Shown here in pieces: positions 52,919-60,462 of a stretch of DNA of 64,000 nt (position 1 is its first letter; the number at the start of each line of letters is the position of its first letter). The stretch lies in NCBI GenBank assembly GCA_050157065.1, contig CP189573.1, one strand, 5' to 3'. The position numbers and the translations under genes were made by a program. The notes under the pieces are model-generated. The model had not been told where the DNA came from and did not search any database. It saw only the letters and a program-made list of their open reading frames with translations. The DNA comes from Avipropionibacterium sp050157065 (GTDB lineage Bacteria; Actinomycetota; Actinomycetes; Propionibacteriales; Propionibacteriaceae).

Positions 52919-54066
52919 CGGCCGTCAGGCCGGCGTGGATCCTGCCCGAGACCCGGTACGACTTCGGCGACGGGCACCCGATGGCGCCGGGCAGGGTGCA
53001 CAACACGATCCGGCTCGCCACCGCGCTCGGGGTGCTCGACCTGTTCGACCACGTCCCGGCCGAACCGCTCGACGAGGCGCTGCTGCGGCAGGTCCACACG
53101 TCCGACTACATCGCCGCGGTGCGCAGTGGCGAGCCGCACCCCGAGCTCGGCCTGGGCACCGTCGACAACCCGATCGTCCCCGGGCTGGACGAGATCGCCC
53201 GCAACGTCGCCGCCGGGACGGTCGAGGCCGCCCGCCAGGTCTGGCGCGGGCCGTACCGTCGGGCGGTCAACATCGCCGGTGGGCTGCACCACGCGATGCC
53301 CGGCGCGACCAGCGGATTCTGTGTCTACAACGACATCGGCTGCGCGATCGAGTGGCTGCTGGCCCACGGTTGTGAACGGGTCGTGTACCTCGACGTGGAC
53401 GCCCACCACGGTGACGGGGTGCAGGCGATCTTCGCCGACGAACCCCGGGTGGTGACGATCAGCCTGCACCAGACCGGCGCCGAACTGTTCCCCGGCACCG
53501 GCTACGCCCACGAGACCGGTGGTGGCGACGCGGTCGGTACGGCGGTCAACGTCGCGCTGGCCGGCGGCACCGACGACGCGGGCTGGCTGCGCGCCTTCGA
53601 CGCCGTGGTGCCCGAGGTGCTGGCCGAGTTCGCACCGCAGGTGATCGTCAGCCAGCACGGCTGTGACTCCCACCGGCTCGACCCGCTGACCGACCTGCAG
53701 CTCAGCGTCGAGGGGCAGCAGGCCTCGTACCAGATGATTGCGGACTGGGCCGATGAGTACGCCGACGGGCGCTGGGTCGCGGTCGGGGGCGGTGGCTATG
53801 CCGTCACCTCGGTCGTACCGCGCGCGTGGACCCACCTGCTCGCCGTGATGGCCGGCGCCCCCCTCGACCCGGCGACCCCGATCCCCGACGCCGTACGGGC
53901 AGAGCTCGGCACCCGACTGCCGCCCACCATGGGCGACCTCGCCGGGGAGCCCGTGGCGTGGCGTTCCACCCGTTCGGGCTGGGATCCGGCCAGCCGGCTC
54001 GACCAGACCGTGCTGGCCACCCGGAAGGCCGCCTTTCCTGACCTGGGGCTCGATCCCGAGTTCTGA
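52915..54066 (+). CDS. acuC: AcuC-type protein deacetylase (class I HDAC fold)
   Basis: The 383-residue zinc enzyme belongs to the AcuC group, which deacetylates acetyl-CoA synthetase in Bacillus. The family core is intact: GGLHHAMPGATSGFCVYNDIGCAIEWL, the metal site LDVDAHHGDGVQ, TISLHQTG, SQHGCDSHRLDPLTDLQ and the closing GGGGYAVTSVVPRAW with the catalytic Tyr. Its GTG overlaps the proC stop (GTGA), so asd-proC-acuC form one coupled unit. The C-terminus holds the AcuC-like extra segment with RSGWDPASRLDQTVLATR. Confidence 0.92.
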   Translation: MTAVRPAWILPETRYDFGDGHPMAPGRVHNTIRLATALGVLDLFDHVPAEPLDEALLRQVHTSDYIAAVRSGEPHPELGLGTVDNPIVPGLDEIARNVAAGTVEAARQVWRGPYRRAVNIAGGLHHAMPGATSGFCVYNDIGCAIEWLLAHGCERVVYLDVDAHHGDGVQAIFADEPRVVTISLHQTGAELFPGTGYAHETGGGDAVGTAVNVALAGGTDDAGWLRAFDAVVPEVLAEFAPQVIVSQHGCDSHRLDPLTDLQLSVEGQQASYQMIADWADEYADGRWVAVGGGGYAVTSVVPRAWTHLLAVMAGAPLDPATPIPDAVRAELGTRLPPTMGDLAGEPVAWRSTRSGWDPASRLDQTVLATRKAAFPDLGLDPEF

Positions 54067-54115
54067 CGGCGTGTCGAGTGGACCCGCGCCACAAAAGTTG
54101 ATTTCCTTCACACCT

Positions 54116-54144
54116 TTCGCAACGGCCCCACTTGCTACTAGGCT
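54116..54144 (+). promoter_or_regulatory. Promoter before the excisionase-like HTH gene
   Basis: TTCGCA (54116-54121) and TAGGCT (54139-54144) are separated by 17 bases. The predicted start near 54151 leaves a 33-base leader with GGAAGGGAAG before the GTG. Confidence 0.65.
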
Positions 54145-54183
54145 CGGCCCAGGCTCGCGCACACGTCGGAAGGGAAGCCGGCG

Positions 54184-54438
54184 GTGACCGCGTGCCCAGA
54201 GAGCGCTGGAGACATGTCTGATGAGCCGTCGCCCGAGCTGGCCCCCGTGGGGGGCCTGAGCGGCGTCACCTTCTTGACCGTGGCCGAGGTCGCCGACCTG
54301 ATGCGCGTGTCCAAGATGTCGGTGTACCGGATGATCCACGCCGGGGAACTCGAAGCCGTACGATTCGGCCGCAACTTCCGCGTCCCGGAGACCGCGGTCC
54401 ATGCCTACCTGAAGCAGTCCTTCTACGACGCGGGCTGA
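54184..54438 (+). CDS. Excisionase-like helix-turn-helix protein (Rv0500A/BldC-like)
   Basis: The 84-residue protein has a disordered head and a MerR-like winged helix (FLTVAEVADLMRVSKMSVYRMIHAGELEAVRFGRNFRVPETAVHAYL, about 30-78), the layout of BldC and Rv0500A. BldC-type proteins bind direct repeats and form filaments on DNA in Streptomyces development. The gene stands between proC/acuC and bS22, as Rv0500A does. GTG 54184 is taken because GGAAGGGAAG lies six bases upstream; ATG 54214 would give a shorter head. It probably regulates growth or stress genes, target unknown. Confidence 0.9.
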   Translation: MTACPESAGDMSDEPSPELAPVGGLSGVTFLTVAEVADLMRVSKMSVYRMIHAGELEAVRFGRNFRVPETAVHAYLKQSFYDAG

Positions 54439-54502
54439 GCCCACCCGTCGCCACCCGGTCACCACCGCGTACCGGCGTTTCGTCCCACGGCGGACGACCG
54501 GG

Positions 54503-54508
54503 TAGCAT
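54503..54508 (+). promoter_or_regulatory. -10 element before the bS22 gene
   Basis: TAGCAT at 54503-54508 lies 62 bases before the GTG start. A weak TTCGTC lies 18 bases upstream. Transcription would begin near 54515, so bS22 can be made separately from the HTH gene. Confidence 0.45.
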
Positions 54509-54569
54509 GGGCCCTTGCCGCGGGCACGTCTGTCCCGGCTCCGTTCAACTTTTCCGAGGAGTACGACAC

Positions 54570-54671
54570 GTGGGTTCGGTCATCAAGAAGCGACGCAAGC
54601 GCATGGCGAAGAAGAAGCACCGCAAGCTGCTCAAGAGGACGCGCATCCAGCGTCGCCGCGCCGGCAAGTGA
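54570..54671 (+). CDS. 30S ribosomal protein bS22 (AURKAIP1/COX24 domain)
   Basis: The 33-residue, extremely basic peptide reads MGSVIKKRRKRMAKKKHRKL and continues LKRTRIQRRRAGK. This is the small ribosomal protein found in actinobacterial 30S subunits, encoded by Rv0500B in M. tuberculosis, bound deep in 16S rRNA near the decoding site. GAGGAG lies eight bases before the GTG start. The gene is shorter than usual gene-finder limits. Its place between the HTH gene and the galE2-like gene is the same as in mycobacteria. Confidence 0.95.
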   Translation: MGSVIKKRRKRMAKKKHRKLLKRTRIQRRRAGK

Positions 54672-54792
54672 CGCCGGCTCCGGGGTGTCGCCCCCGGGCA
54701 TGATCGCCACCGGACGCTGACCACCGGGCGGCTCGAGGACGAGCTCGTGGCCGGTGGTCGATCCGTACCGAACGAGCAGGAGGTCGCCACCC

Positions 54793-55887
54793 GTGTCCCC
54801 TCCCGCCGCCCCCGAGGGCAACACCCCCGGCGAGACCGGCACCTCCGGTGAGGCCCGTCGGGTCGTACTGGTGACCGGCGTCGCCCGGGCGCTCGGGGCC
54901 CACTTCGCGCGGGCGATGGCTGCCGACGGCACCACCGTGATCGGGGTCGACCTGACCCCACCACGACACGACCTGGGCGCCGCGACGTACCTGCGGGCCG
55001 ACATCGCCAGCCCGGCCATCACCCGCCTGGTCAACAAGCACCGGGTGACCGACGTCGTCCACCTGGCCCTGGTGTCGGCCAGCGGGTCGGGGCAGTCCCG
55101 GTCGTCGCTGAAGGAGATCAACGTCCTCGGCGCGATGCAGCTCTTCGCCGCCTGCCAACAGGCACCGACCGTACGCAAGTTGGTCGTGCAGTCCTCGATC
55201 AGCGTGTACGCGGCCTCGGAACGCGGTCCGGCCCGGTTCACCGAGGACCTCTCCGAGAGCCACCTGCCGATCTCCGGACTGGGCAAGGACGCCGTCGAGG
55301 TGGAGACGTACGCCCGCGGCCTGGCCCGCCGCCGCCCCGACTGCGTGGTCACCACGCTCCGGCTGGCCAACCTGATGGGTGCGGGCCACCACAGCCAGAT
55401 CGCCGGCTACCTGTCGTTGCCGGTGGTGCCGCGGGTGCTCGGCTTCGACGCCCGGATGCAGTTCCTGCACCCCGACGACGCCGTCCGCGCCCTGCAACTG
55501 GCCGCCGACGTCGACGTCCCCGGCACCTACAACGTGGCCGCCGACGACGTGGTCACCCTGGGGCAGGCGGTCGCGATGATGGGCCGCCCCAGCATCGGCG
55601 TGCTGCGCGAGGCGTTGCCGTACGTGATGCCGACGGCCCGCCGCGCCGGGATCGTCAGCTTCAGCCGTGACGAGCTGGACGCACTCACGTACGGGCGGGT
55701 GATGGACGTGTCGCGCTTCGCCGCGGCCAGTGGCTTCCGGCCCGAGCACAGCAGCCGGGCCGCCCTGGCCGAGTTCGTCGCCGCCGCCCGGCCCGGACCG
55801 GTGTCGGCCGCCCGGATCGACGCCGGACTGGCGCGCGCCGGCAGCCTCATCGGTCGGTTCGCCGACCTCACCGGGCGGTCGCGCTGA
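54793..55887 (+). CDS. NAD-dependent epimerase/dehydratase (GalE2/Rv0501-like)
   Basis: The 364-residue protein has a 30-residue Pro/Gly/Thr head, then an SDR domain with VVLVTGVARALGAHFARAMAAD in which the usual GxxGxxG reads GVARALG, and later VVQSSISVYAAS. The expected YxxxK is not obvious: the matching segment is GLGKDAVEVETYARGL. Thus NAD binding and catalysis may differ from true GalE. The order HTH-bS22-this gene-acyltransferase equals Rv0500A-Rv0500B-Rv0501-Rv0502. GTG 54793 follows AGGAGG by nine bases. It overlaps the next ATG by one base. Confidence 0.85.
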   Translation: MSPPAAPEGNTPGETGTSGEARRVVLVTGVARALGAHFARAMAADGTTVIGVDLTPPRHDLGAATYLRADIASPAITRLVNKHRVTDVVHLALVSASGSGQSRSSLKEINVLGAMQLFAACQQAPTVRKLVVQSSISVYAASERGPARFTEDLSESHLPISGLGKDAVEVETYARGLARRRPDCVVTTLRLANLMGAGHHSQIAGYLSLPVVPRVLGFDARMQFLHPDDAVRALQLAADVDVPGTYNVAADDVVTLGQAVAMMGRPSIGVLREALPYVMPTARRAGIVSFSRDELDALTYGRVMDVSRFAAASGFRPEHSSRAALAEFVAAARPGPVSAARIDAGLARAGSLIGRFADLTGRSR

Positions 55888-56801
55888 TGCGGCAGCCCGA
55901 TCCGGACCGGTACGCCGCCGGGATCGCCCGACTGGTCGAACTGGGGCGTCGCGCCGGGGTCGGCTGGGAGGGCCGCTGGGACGAGATCGCCGACTACGTC
56001 CGGTCCCGGATGACCGGGGCGTACGCGGTCGACGAGTTCGGCTTCGACCCCGAGTTCACCAGCACCATCTGGCAACCGCTGGCCCGTACGGTGGCCCGCC
56101 GCTGGTTCCGCTGCGAGGTCCGCGGGGCGGCCAACATCCCCGCGCACGGGCCGGCGATGTTGGTTGCCAACCACGCCGGATCGCTGCCGGTGGACGGCAT
56201 GGTGCTGCAGTCGATCGTGCACGACGAGTCGGGCCGCCAACTGCGCACCCTCGGCGCGGACCTGCTGTTCCGGACCCCGTTCTTCGCCGACCTGGTGCGC
56301 CGGACCGGCACCACGTTGGCCTGTCAGGCCGACGCCTCCCGGCTGTTGTCGTCGGGCCACCTGGTGTCGGTGTTCCCCGAGGGGTTCAAGGGGCCGGGCA
56401 AGCCGTTCGCCCAGCGGTACAAGTTGCAGCGGTTCGGTCGGGGCGGGTTCGTCTCGACCGCGATCGCGGCCGGGGTGCCGATCATCCCGGTGTCGATCGT
56501 GGGGTCGGAGGAGGCCTATCCGAACCTCGCAGATGTACCGTTCCTGGCCCGGGCCCTCGGGTTGCCGCACTTCCCGGTCACCCCACTGTTCCCGTGGTTC
56601 GGGCTGCTCGGTGCGGTGCCGCTGCCGTCGAAGTGGATCATCGGGTTCGGTGAGCCGGTCCCGACCGCCCACCTGGCCGGTGCGGCCGACGACCCGATGG
56701 TCGTCTTCAACGTCACCGACCAGGTGCGCGAGAGCATCCAGCACTCGCTGTACGCATTGCTGGCCGAGCGTGGGCCGGCCTTCACCGACCAGGTGTTCTG
56801 A
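55887..56801 (+). CDS. Lysophospholipid acyltransferase family protein (Rv0502-like)
   Basis: The 304-residue protein contains a PlsC-like domain: the acyltransferase histidine in VANHAGSLPVDGMVL (about 92-106), TLACQADASRLLSSGHLVSVFPEGFKGPGKPF with the FPEG motif (about 150-180), and IIPVSIVGSEEAYPNL. Motif I has a longer His-Asp spacing than the usual HX4D, as in the Rv0502 group. It probably acylates a lipid precursor at the membrane. The ATG overlaps the preceding TGA (TGATG), so the pair is coupled. Confidence 0.88.
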   Translation: MRQPDPDRYAAGIARLVELGRRAGVGWEGRWDEIADYVRSRMTGAYAVDEFGFDPEFTSTIWQPLARTVARRWFRCEVRGAANIPAHGPAMLVANHAGSLPVDGMVLQSIVHDESGRQLRTLGADLLFRTPFFADLVRRTGTTLACQADASRLLSSGHLVSVFPEGFKGPGKPFAQRYKLQRFGRGGFVSTAIAAGVPIIPVSIVGSEEAYPNLADVPFLARALGLPHFPVTPLFPWFGLLGAVPLPSKWIIGFGEPVPTAHLAGAADDPMVVFNVTDQVRESIQHSLYALLAERGPAFTDQVF

Positions 56802-56904
56802 CCCGTCGCCGCCCGACCCCGAGCCTGTCGAGGGGGCCTCGGGGGCCTCGGGGGTGAGATCGGGTCGCGAGTCGGGCACGGGTGGGTGGCTCACCCGTGC
56901 AGAA

Positions 56905-56959
56905 GGGCGCCACAGCGACACGGGCGACACATACGTCCACGTGTGTCGCTGTGGCGCCC
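56905..56959. repeat. Intergenic palindrome family, copy 3
   Basis: Arms of 17 bases (GGGCGCCACAGCGACAC and its mirror) surround a 21-base middle. GCAGAA lies on the left and ACTTTTACGAG on the right, both shared with copy 4. It lies between the acyltransferase gene and the first solute-binding gene, both on the plus strand. Confidence 0.9.
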
Positions 56960-56987
56960 ACTTTTACGAGCGCCCAGCCCATTTCGG

Positions 56988-57037
56988 ACAAGGCCTCGCC
57001 TTGTGACTCGGTTATTGGTAGCCTCGCAAGGCCTTTG
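56988..57037. promoter_or_regulatory. Palindromic CAAGGC sites before the first solute-binding gene
   Basis: ACAAGGC-CTC-GCCTTGT (56988-57004) is a perfect inverted repeat, and a related CAAGGCCTTTG lies at 57027-57037. TAGCCT at 57019-57024, between the two sites, may be the -10. The sites do not look like the LacI-type operators of the other two solute-binding genes, so a different regulator may act here. Confidence 0.45.
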
Positions 57038-57068
57038 TGCTGACCCTATTTTCACAGAAGGAGCTCCC

Positions 57069-58718
57069 ATGGCGGGAATCCGACCCAACCACATCAGTCG
57101 CCGCGCTCTGTTGGGCGGTGTCGCCGGTGCCGTCGGTGTGGCCGGCCTGGCGGCGTGCGGACCCTCGGGAGGGGAAGGCGGTGAGGGCGGCGGTGAGGCC
57201 GGGAACGCGGGCGCCGCGGTCGAGACCCCGACCTTCAAGGCGTTCGAGGGCCTGTCGCCCGACCTGCCCGGCAACGACCAGGGCGTGATCCCCGGCTACT
57301 TCAACTACCCCGAGCCGATCGAGCGGGACGGGTATCCGCTGCCCGAGATCGAGCCGTTCTCGATCATGCTGCAGGCCAACCCGCCGGCGGAGGCCCCGGA
57401 GCAGAACCGGAACTACCAGCAGCTCTTCACCGCGATGGGCACGTCGTTCGAGACGATCTTCGGTGGCGGCGTGACCTACACCGACAAGTTCCAGGTCACC
57501 ATGGCGGGCAACGACCTGCCCGACATCGTGCAGATGATCCCGACCGCGAAGCTGCCACAGCTGCTGGAGAAGAACTTCAGCGACCTGTCCGACATCCTCG
57601 GTGGCGACGGGGTCCTGGAGTACCCGGCGCTGGCCAACATCCAGACCGCCGCCTGGGGCATCCCGCAGGTCGACGGCCGGCTGTGGGGGATCACCAAGCC
57701 CAGCCCCTCCTCGGGTCGGGTGATGACCTCGCGCGGCGACATCCTGGCGCGCAAGGGGATCGATCCCAGCCCCCAGCTGAACTCCGGTGAGGACTTCGTC
57801 GCCCTGTTCACCGAGCTCACCGACCGCAAGAACAACGAGTTCGCGCTGGGGTCGGACCCGACCGAGTGGCTGCTGCAGGCGCTGTACGAGATGCAGGACG
57901 GCGGCCCGAACGGATGGCGCAAGGAGGCGGACGGCACCTTCACCAGCGAGGTCGCCTCACCGCAGCTGGTGCGCGCCCTGGAGGAGGGCGCCAAGATGGT
58001 CAAGGACGGCCTGATCCACCCGCAGTCGTTCTCCGATCCCGGCCAGAACGCGGTCTGGTTCTCCGCCGGCACCACGGCGCTGTACCTGCAGTCGTTCGTC
58101 GGTTGGGGCGGGCACTCGAGGTCGAAGCCGGAGTGGAACGTCGGCAACGTGGTGCTGCCGAAGTGGGACGGCGGCGGCACCTACTCGATGCACAAGAGTG
58201 GCGGCGGCTACTACGCCTACATGGCGTTCAAGAAGCAGGAGAGCGAGAAGCGACTCCGCGAGCTGCTGAAGATCGCCGACTACGTCGCCTCACCGTTCGG
58301 CACCACCCAGTACCTGGACCTGGTGTACGGGACGCCCGGTTACACCTACGAGATGAAGGACGGCAACCCGCAGTCGCTCCCCGACACCAGCAAGTTCCTG
58401 GTGCAGGGCCTCACCTACCTCGGCGGCAACGGCAACAGTGCACTGTTCGTGCCGGGGAACGAGGAGAAGGTGACCGAGATGCACACCTACCTGTCGGAGC
58501 ACCTGCCGAACGGGGTGGAGGACGACTCGGCCGGGCTGTACTCCGAGACCGACAGCGGCGAGAACGCCACCTGGACGGCGAAGCTCAAGGAGGCCAAGCG
58601 TGCGGTGATGTCCGGTGAGAAGCCGATCTCGGAGTGGGAGACCACCGCCGCCGAGTGGAAGGCCGAGGTCGGCGACAAGATCGCCGAGGAGTACGCCGAG
58701 GCCGCCGCAGCCCAGTAG
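57069..58718 (+). CDS. Tat-exported solute-binding lipoprotein 1 of an ABC importer
   Basis: The 549-residue protein has a Tat signal (SRRALLGG, residues 10-17) and a lipobox ending in C30 (GLAAC). A Gly-rich linker precedes a type I extracellular solute-binding domain like LipO/YtcQ (sugar or oligosaccharide ABC importers): KFQVTMAGNDLPDIVQM, DLSDILGGDGVLEYPALANI, DGRLWGITKPSP, TTALYLQSFVGWGG. It is a close paralogue of the proteins at 60463 and 62253. No permease or ATPase gene is within the window. AGAAGGAG lies five bases before ATG. The ligand is probably a glycan fragment. Confidence 0.88.
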   Translation: MAGIRPNHISRRALLGGVAGAVGVAGLAACGPSGGEGGEGGGEAGNAGAAVETPTFKAFEGLSPDLPGNDQGVIPGYFNYPEPIERDGYPLPEIEPFSIMLQANPPAEAPEQNRNYQQLFTAMGTSFETIFGGGVTYTDKFQVTMAGNDLPDIVQMIPTAKLPQLLEKNFSDLSDILGGDGVLEYPALANIQTAAWGIPQVDGRLWGITKPSPSSGRVMTSRGDILARKGIDPSPQLNSGEDFVALFTELTDRKNNEFALGSDPTEWLLQALYEMQDGGPNGWRKEADGTFTSEVASPQLVRALEEGAKMVKDGLIHPQSFSDPGQNAVWFSAGTTALYLQSFVGWGGHSRSKPEWNVGNVVLPKWDGGGTYSMHKSGGGYYAYMAFKKQESEKRLRELLKIADYVASPFGTTQYLDLVYGTPGYTYEMKDGNPQSLPDTSKFLVQGLTYLGGNGNSALFVPGNEEKVTEMHTYLSEHLPNGVEDDSAGLYSETDSGENATWTAKLKEAKRAVMSGEKPISEWETTAAEWKAEVGDKIAEEYAEAAAAQ

Positions 58719-58750
58719 GTCTTCGCAAAGCCGTAGGTCCTCGCAAAGCA
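58714..58750 (+). repeat. 18-bp imperfect tandem repeat at the stop of solute-binding gene 1
   Basis: GTAGGTCTTCGCAAAGCC is followed by GTAGGTCCTCGCAAAGCA. The first copy contains the TAG stop; the second gives another TAG in frame. This is a second case, after clpC, of a stop codon inside a small tandem duplication. Confidence 0.75.
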
Positions 58751-58770
58751 GGGGGCGCGCCCGCGCAGAA

Positions 58771-58824
58771 GGGCGCCACAGCGACACGGCGACACATATG
58801 TCCACGTGTGTCGCTGTGGCGCCC
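58771..58824. repeat. Intergenic palindrome family, copy 4
   Basis: The 54-base copy has arms GGGCGCCACAGCGACAC and its mirror and is nearly identical to copy 3. It lies between convergent genes (solute-binding gene 1 and the LacI regulator). ACTTTTACGAG follows on the right. Confidence 0.9.
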
Positions 58825-58880
58825 ACTTTTACGAGCCGGCCGACGTCTCGCCGGGCTCGACGGGCGTCTCGACGGGCGGG

Positions 58881-59921
58881 TCAGGCCGTGGTGGAGGCCC
58901 GGACGACCAGGTCCGGGGCGAAGGTGACGTGTTGGTGCTGGTGGTCCGGCTCGTCGCGTTCGGCCTGCAGCAACCGGACGGCGGTCTCGCCCAACTCGGT
59001 CCGCGGCTGCCGCACCGAGGTCAGCGGGACGGCGGCCCCGGCGGCGAACTGGATGTCGTCATGGCCCACCAGGGCCAGGTCGCCGGGGACCTGCCAGCGT
59101 TGCCCGACGGCGTACTGCAACAGCCCGATGGCGAGCAGGTCGTTGGCGCAGTAGGCGCCGGTCGGTCGGCGGCGGGCGCCACCGCGGCGGACCTCCGGCC
59201 CGGCCGCCCAACCCGCCGCCATCGACATCTCGCTGGTGGTGATCACGGTCAGGCTGTCCGGCGACAGGTCCGCCTCGGCGATCGCCCGGCGGGCGCCGGT
59301 CAGCCGGTCGGCGACCTGATAGTGGGTCTCGGGTGAGCCGAGGAAGGCGATCCGGCGGTGCCCGAGGCCGAGCAGGTGGGACACGGCCAGGTGGCCGCCG
59401 AGTACGTCGTCGACCGCGACCGAGCAGAACGCGGTCCCGGTCGCGGCCCGGTCGACCAGGACCACCGCCACGCCCTGCCGACGCAGCACGGCCAACTCCT
59501 TGGCCGGGGCCCGCGTCACCGGGGTCAGCAACACCCCCTGCACCCGCTGCTGGCCCAACAGTTGCAGGTGGTCGACCTCCTGGTCGCGGTCCTCGTCGCT
59601 GCTGCACAGGAACATCGCCAGTTGGTTCTCGGCCGCGGCCCGACGGGCACCCCGGGCGACGTCGGTGAAGAACGTGTTGTCGGTGGTCGGGACGAGATAG
59701 GCCAGCACCCGGCTCTGCCCGGCCCGGAGCTGCCGGGCCGACTCGTTGCGGACGAAGCCGAGGGTGGCGATCGCCTGCTCGACCCGCTCCCGGGTCGCCG
59801 GCCGGACCCGGTCGGGGTGGTTGAGCACGTTCGACACGGTGCCCAGCGACACCCCGGCCAGCCGGCCGACGTCCTTCACGCTGGGGTTGTGACCTTCGCC
59901 CGAACGGCCTGCAGGACTCAT
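58881..59921 (-). CDS. LacI-family transcriptional regulator
   Basis: The 346-residue protein has the N-terminal LacI helix-turn-helix (PSVKDVGRLAGVSLGTVSNVLNHPDRVRPATRERV, about 13-47), the hinge ESARQLRAG and a periplasmic-binding-protein-like effector domain ending LVGHDDIQFAAGAAVPLTSVRQP. It probably represses the neighbouring solute-binding genes by binding TGCAACCGTT-type sites. The ATG overlaps the stop of an upstream eight-codon minicistron in a 23-bp tandem repeat. The gene follows the glutaredoxin-like gene on the same strand. Confidence 0.92.
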   Translation of the reverse strand: MSPAGRSGEGHNPSVKDVGRLAGVSLGTVSNVLNHPDRVRPATRERVEQAIATLGFVRNESARQLRAGQSRVLAYLVPTTDNTFFTDVARGARRAAAENQLAMFLCSSDEDRDQEVDHLQLLGQQRVQGVLLTPVTRAPAKELAVLRRQGVAVVLVDRAATGTAFCSVAVDDVLGGHLAVSHLLGLGHRRIAFLGSPETHYQVADRLTGARRAIAEADLSPDSLTVITTSEMSMAAGWAAGPEVRRGGARRRPTGAYCANDLLAIGLLQYAVGQRWQVPGDLALVGHDDIQFAAGAAVPLTSVRQPRTELGETAVRLLQAERDEPDHQHQHVTFAPDLVVRASTTA

Positions 59922-59990
59922 CGCGGGCTCCCGGCGGGGCTCATCGTGGCCTCCCGGCGGGGCTCATCGTGGCCTCCCGGCCAGGGCCAC
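59918..59990 (-). repeat. 23-bp tandem repeat forming two eight-codon minicistrons
   Basis: On the minus strand the end of the glutaredoxin-like gene and the start of the LacI gene are joined by a 23-bp unit (GCCGGGAGGCCACGATGAGC plus three bases) present about three times. ATGs lie at 59967, 59944 and 59921. The first two open MSPAGRPR and MSPAGSPR, and each stops at a TGA overlapping the next ATG. The third is the LacI start, MSPAGRSG. The glutaredoxin stop likewise overlaps the first ATG. Every unit has a GGGAG ribosome-binding site eight to ten bases before its ATG. Confidence 0.9.
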
Positions 59991-60245
59991 CCGCAGCCGC
60001 TGCGCGTCCACCCGCCAGAAGTCGTGCTGCCGGCCGTCGACCAGCGTCACCGGCACCTGGTCGGTGTACTGCTCCCGCAGGGCCGGGTCGGGGTCGATGT
60101 CGACCACCTCGACCTCGTCCCCGGTCTCGGCGCAGACCTCCCGTACGGTCGCCAGCGCGACCTCGCACAGGTGGCAGCCCTGCCGCACGAGCACGCGGAC
60201 GCGGGGGGTCGTCGGGGTGCGGCCATCGGCCGGGGCGGGCGCCAT
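59964..60245 (-). CDS. Glutaredoxin-like thiol protein
   Basis: The 93-residue protein has a short head and a thioredoxin-like domain opening VRVLVRQGCHLCEVALATV, with CHLC at the position of the active-site CXXC, then EVEVVDIDPDPALREQYTDQVPVTLVDGRQHDFWRVD with the cis-proline (VPVTLVDG). This is the small glutaredoxin-like family (YbbN/DUF836-like) of actinomycetes, with an uncertain partner. ATG 60245 is chosen since GAGAAT lies seven bases before; ATG 60254 is an alternative. Its TGA overlaps the first minicistron before the LacI gene, so it heads that operon. Confidence 0.8.
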   Translation of the reverse strand: MAPAPADGRTPTTPRVRVLVRQGCHLCEVALATVREVCAETGDEVEVVDIDPDPALREQYTDQVPVTLVDGRQHDFWRVDAQRLRVALAGRPR

Positions 60246-60382
60246 GTCCGACATTCTCGCAGGCCGCCCCGGACGCCGCCCACCCCCGGCCCGGAGTCGC
60301 CCTCCCGGCTGCTCCGGACAGGATTTGGGCACGACTCATTGGGGACCGCCGATCACACTTATTTGGCCCACATGATCAAGAC

Positions 60383-60404
60383 TGCAACCGTTTTCAGCTA
60401 CCGT
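60383..60404 (+). promoter_or_regulatory. LacI-type operator and -10 before solute-binding gene 2
   Basis: TGCAACCGTTTTCA (60383-60396) fits all fixed positions of the LacI/GalR operator TGnAAnCGnTTnCA. TACCGT (60399-60404) follows at once as the -10, so a bound repressor would block RNA polymerase. The leader to ATG 60463 is about 50 bases. Confidence 0.75.
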
Positions 60405-60462
60405 CGGCCCTTCGCGGTACGAGCAAGCACGCAGTACGACCGAAGCGAAGGAAGTGGGCATC

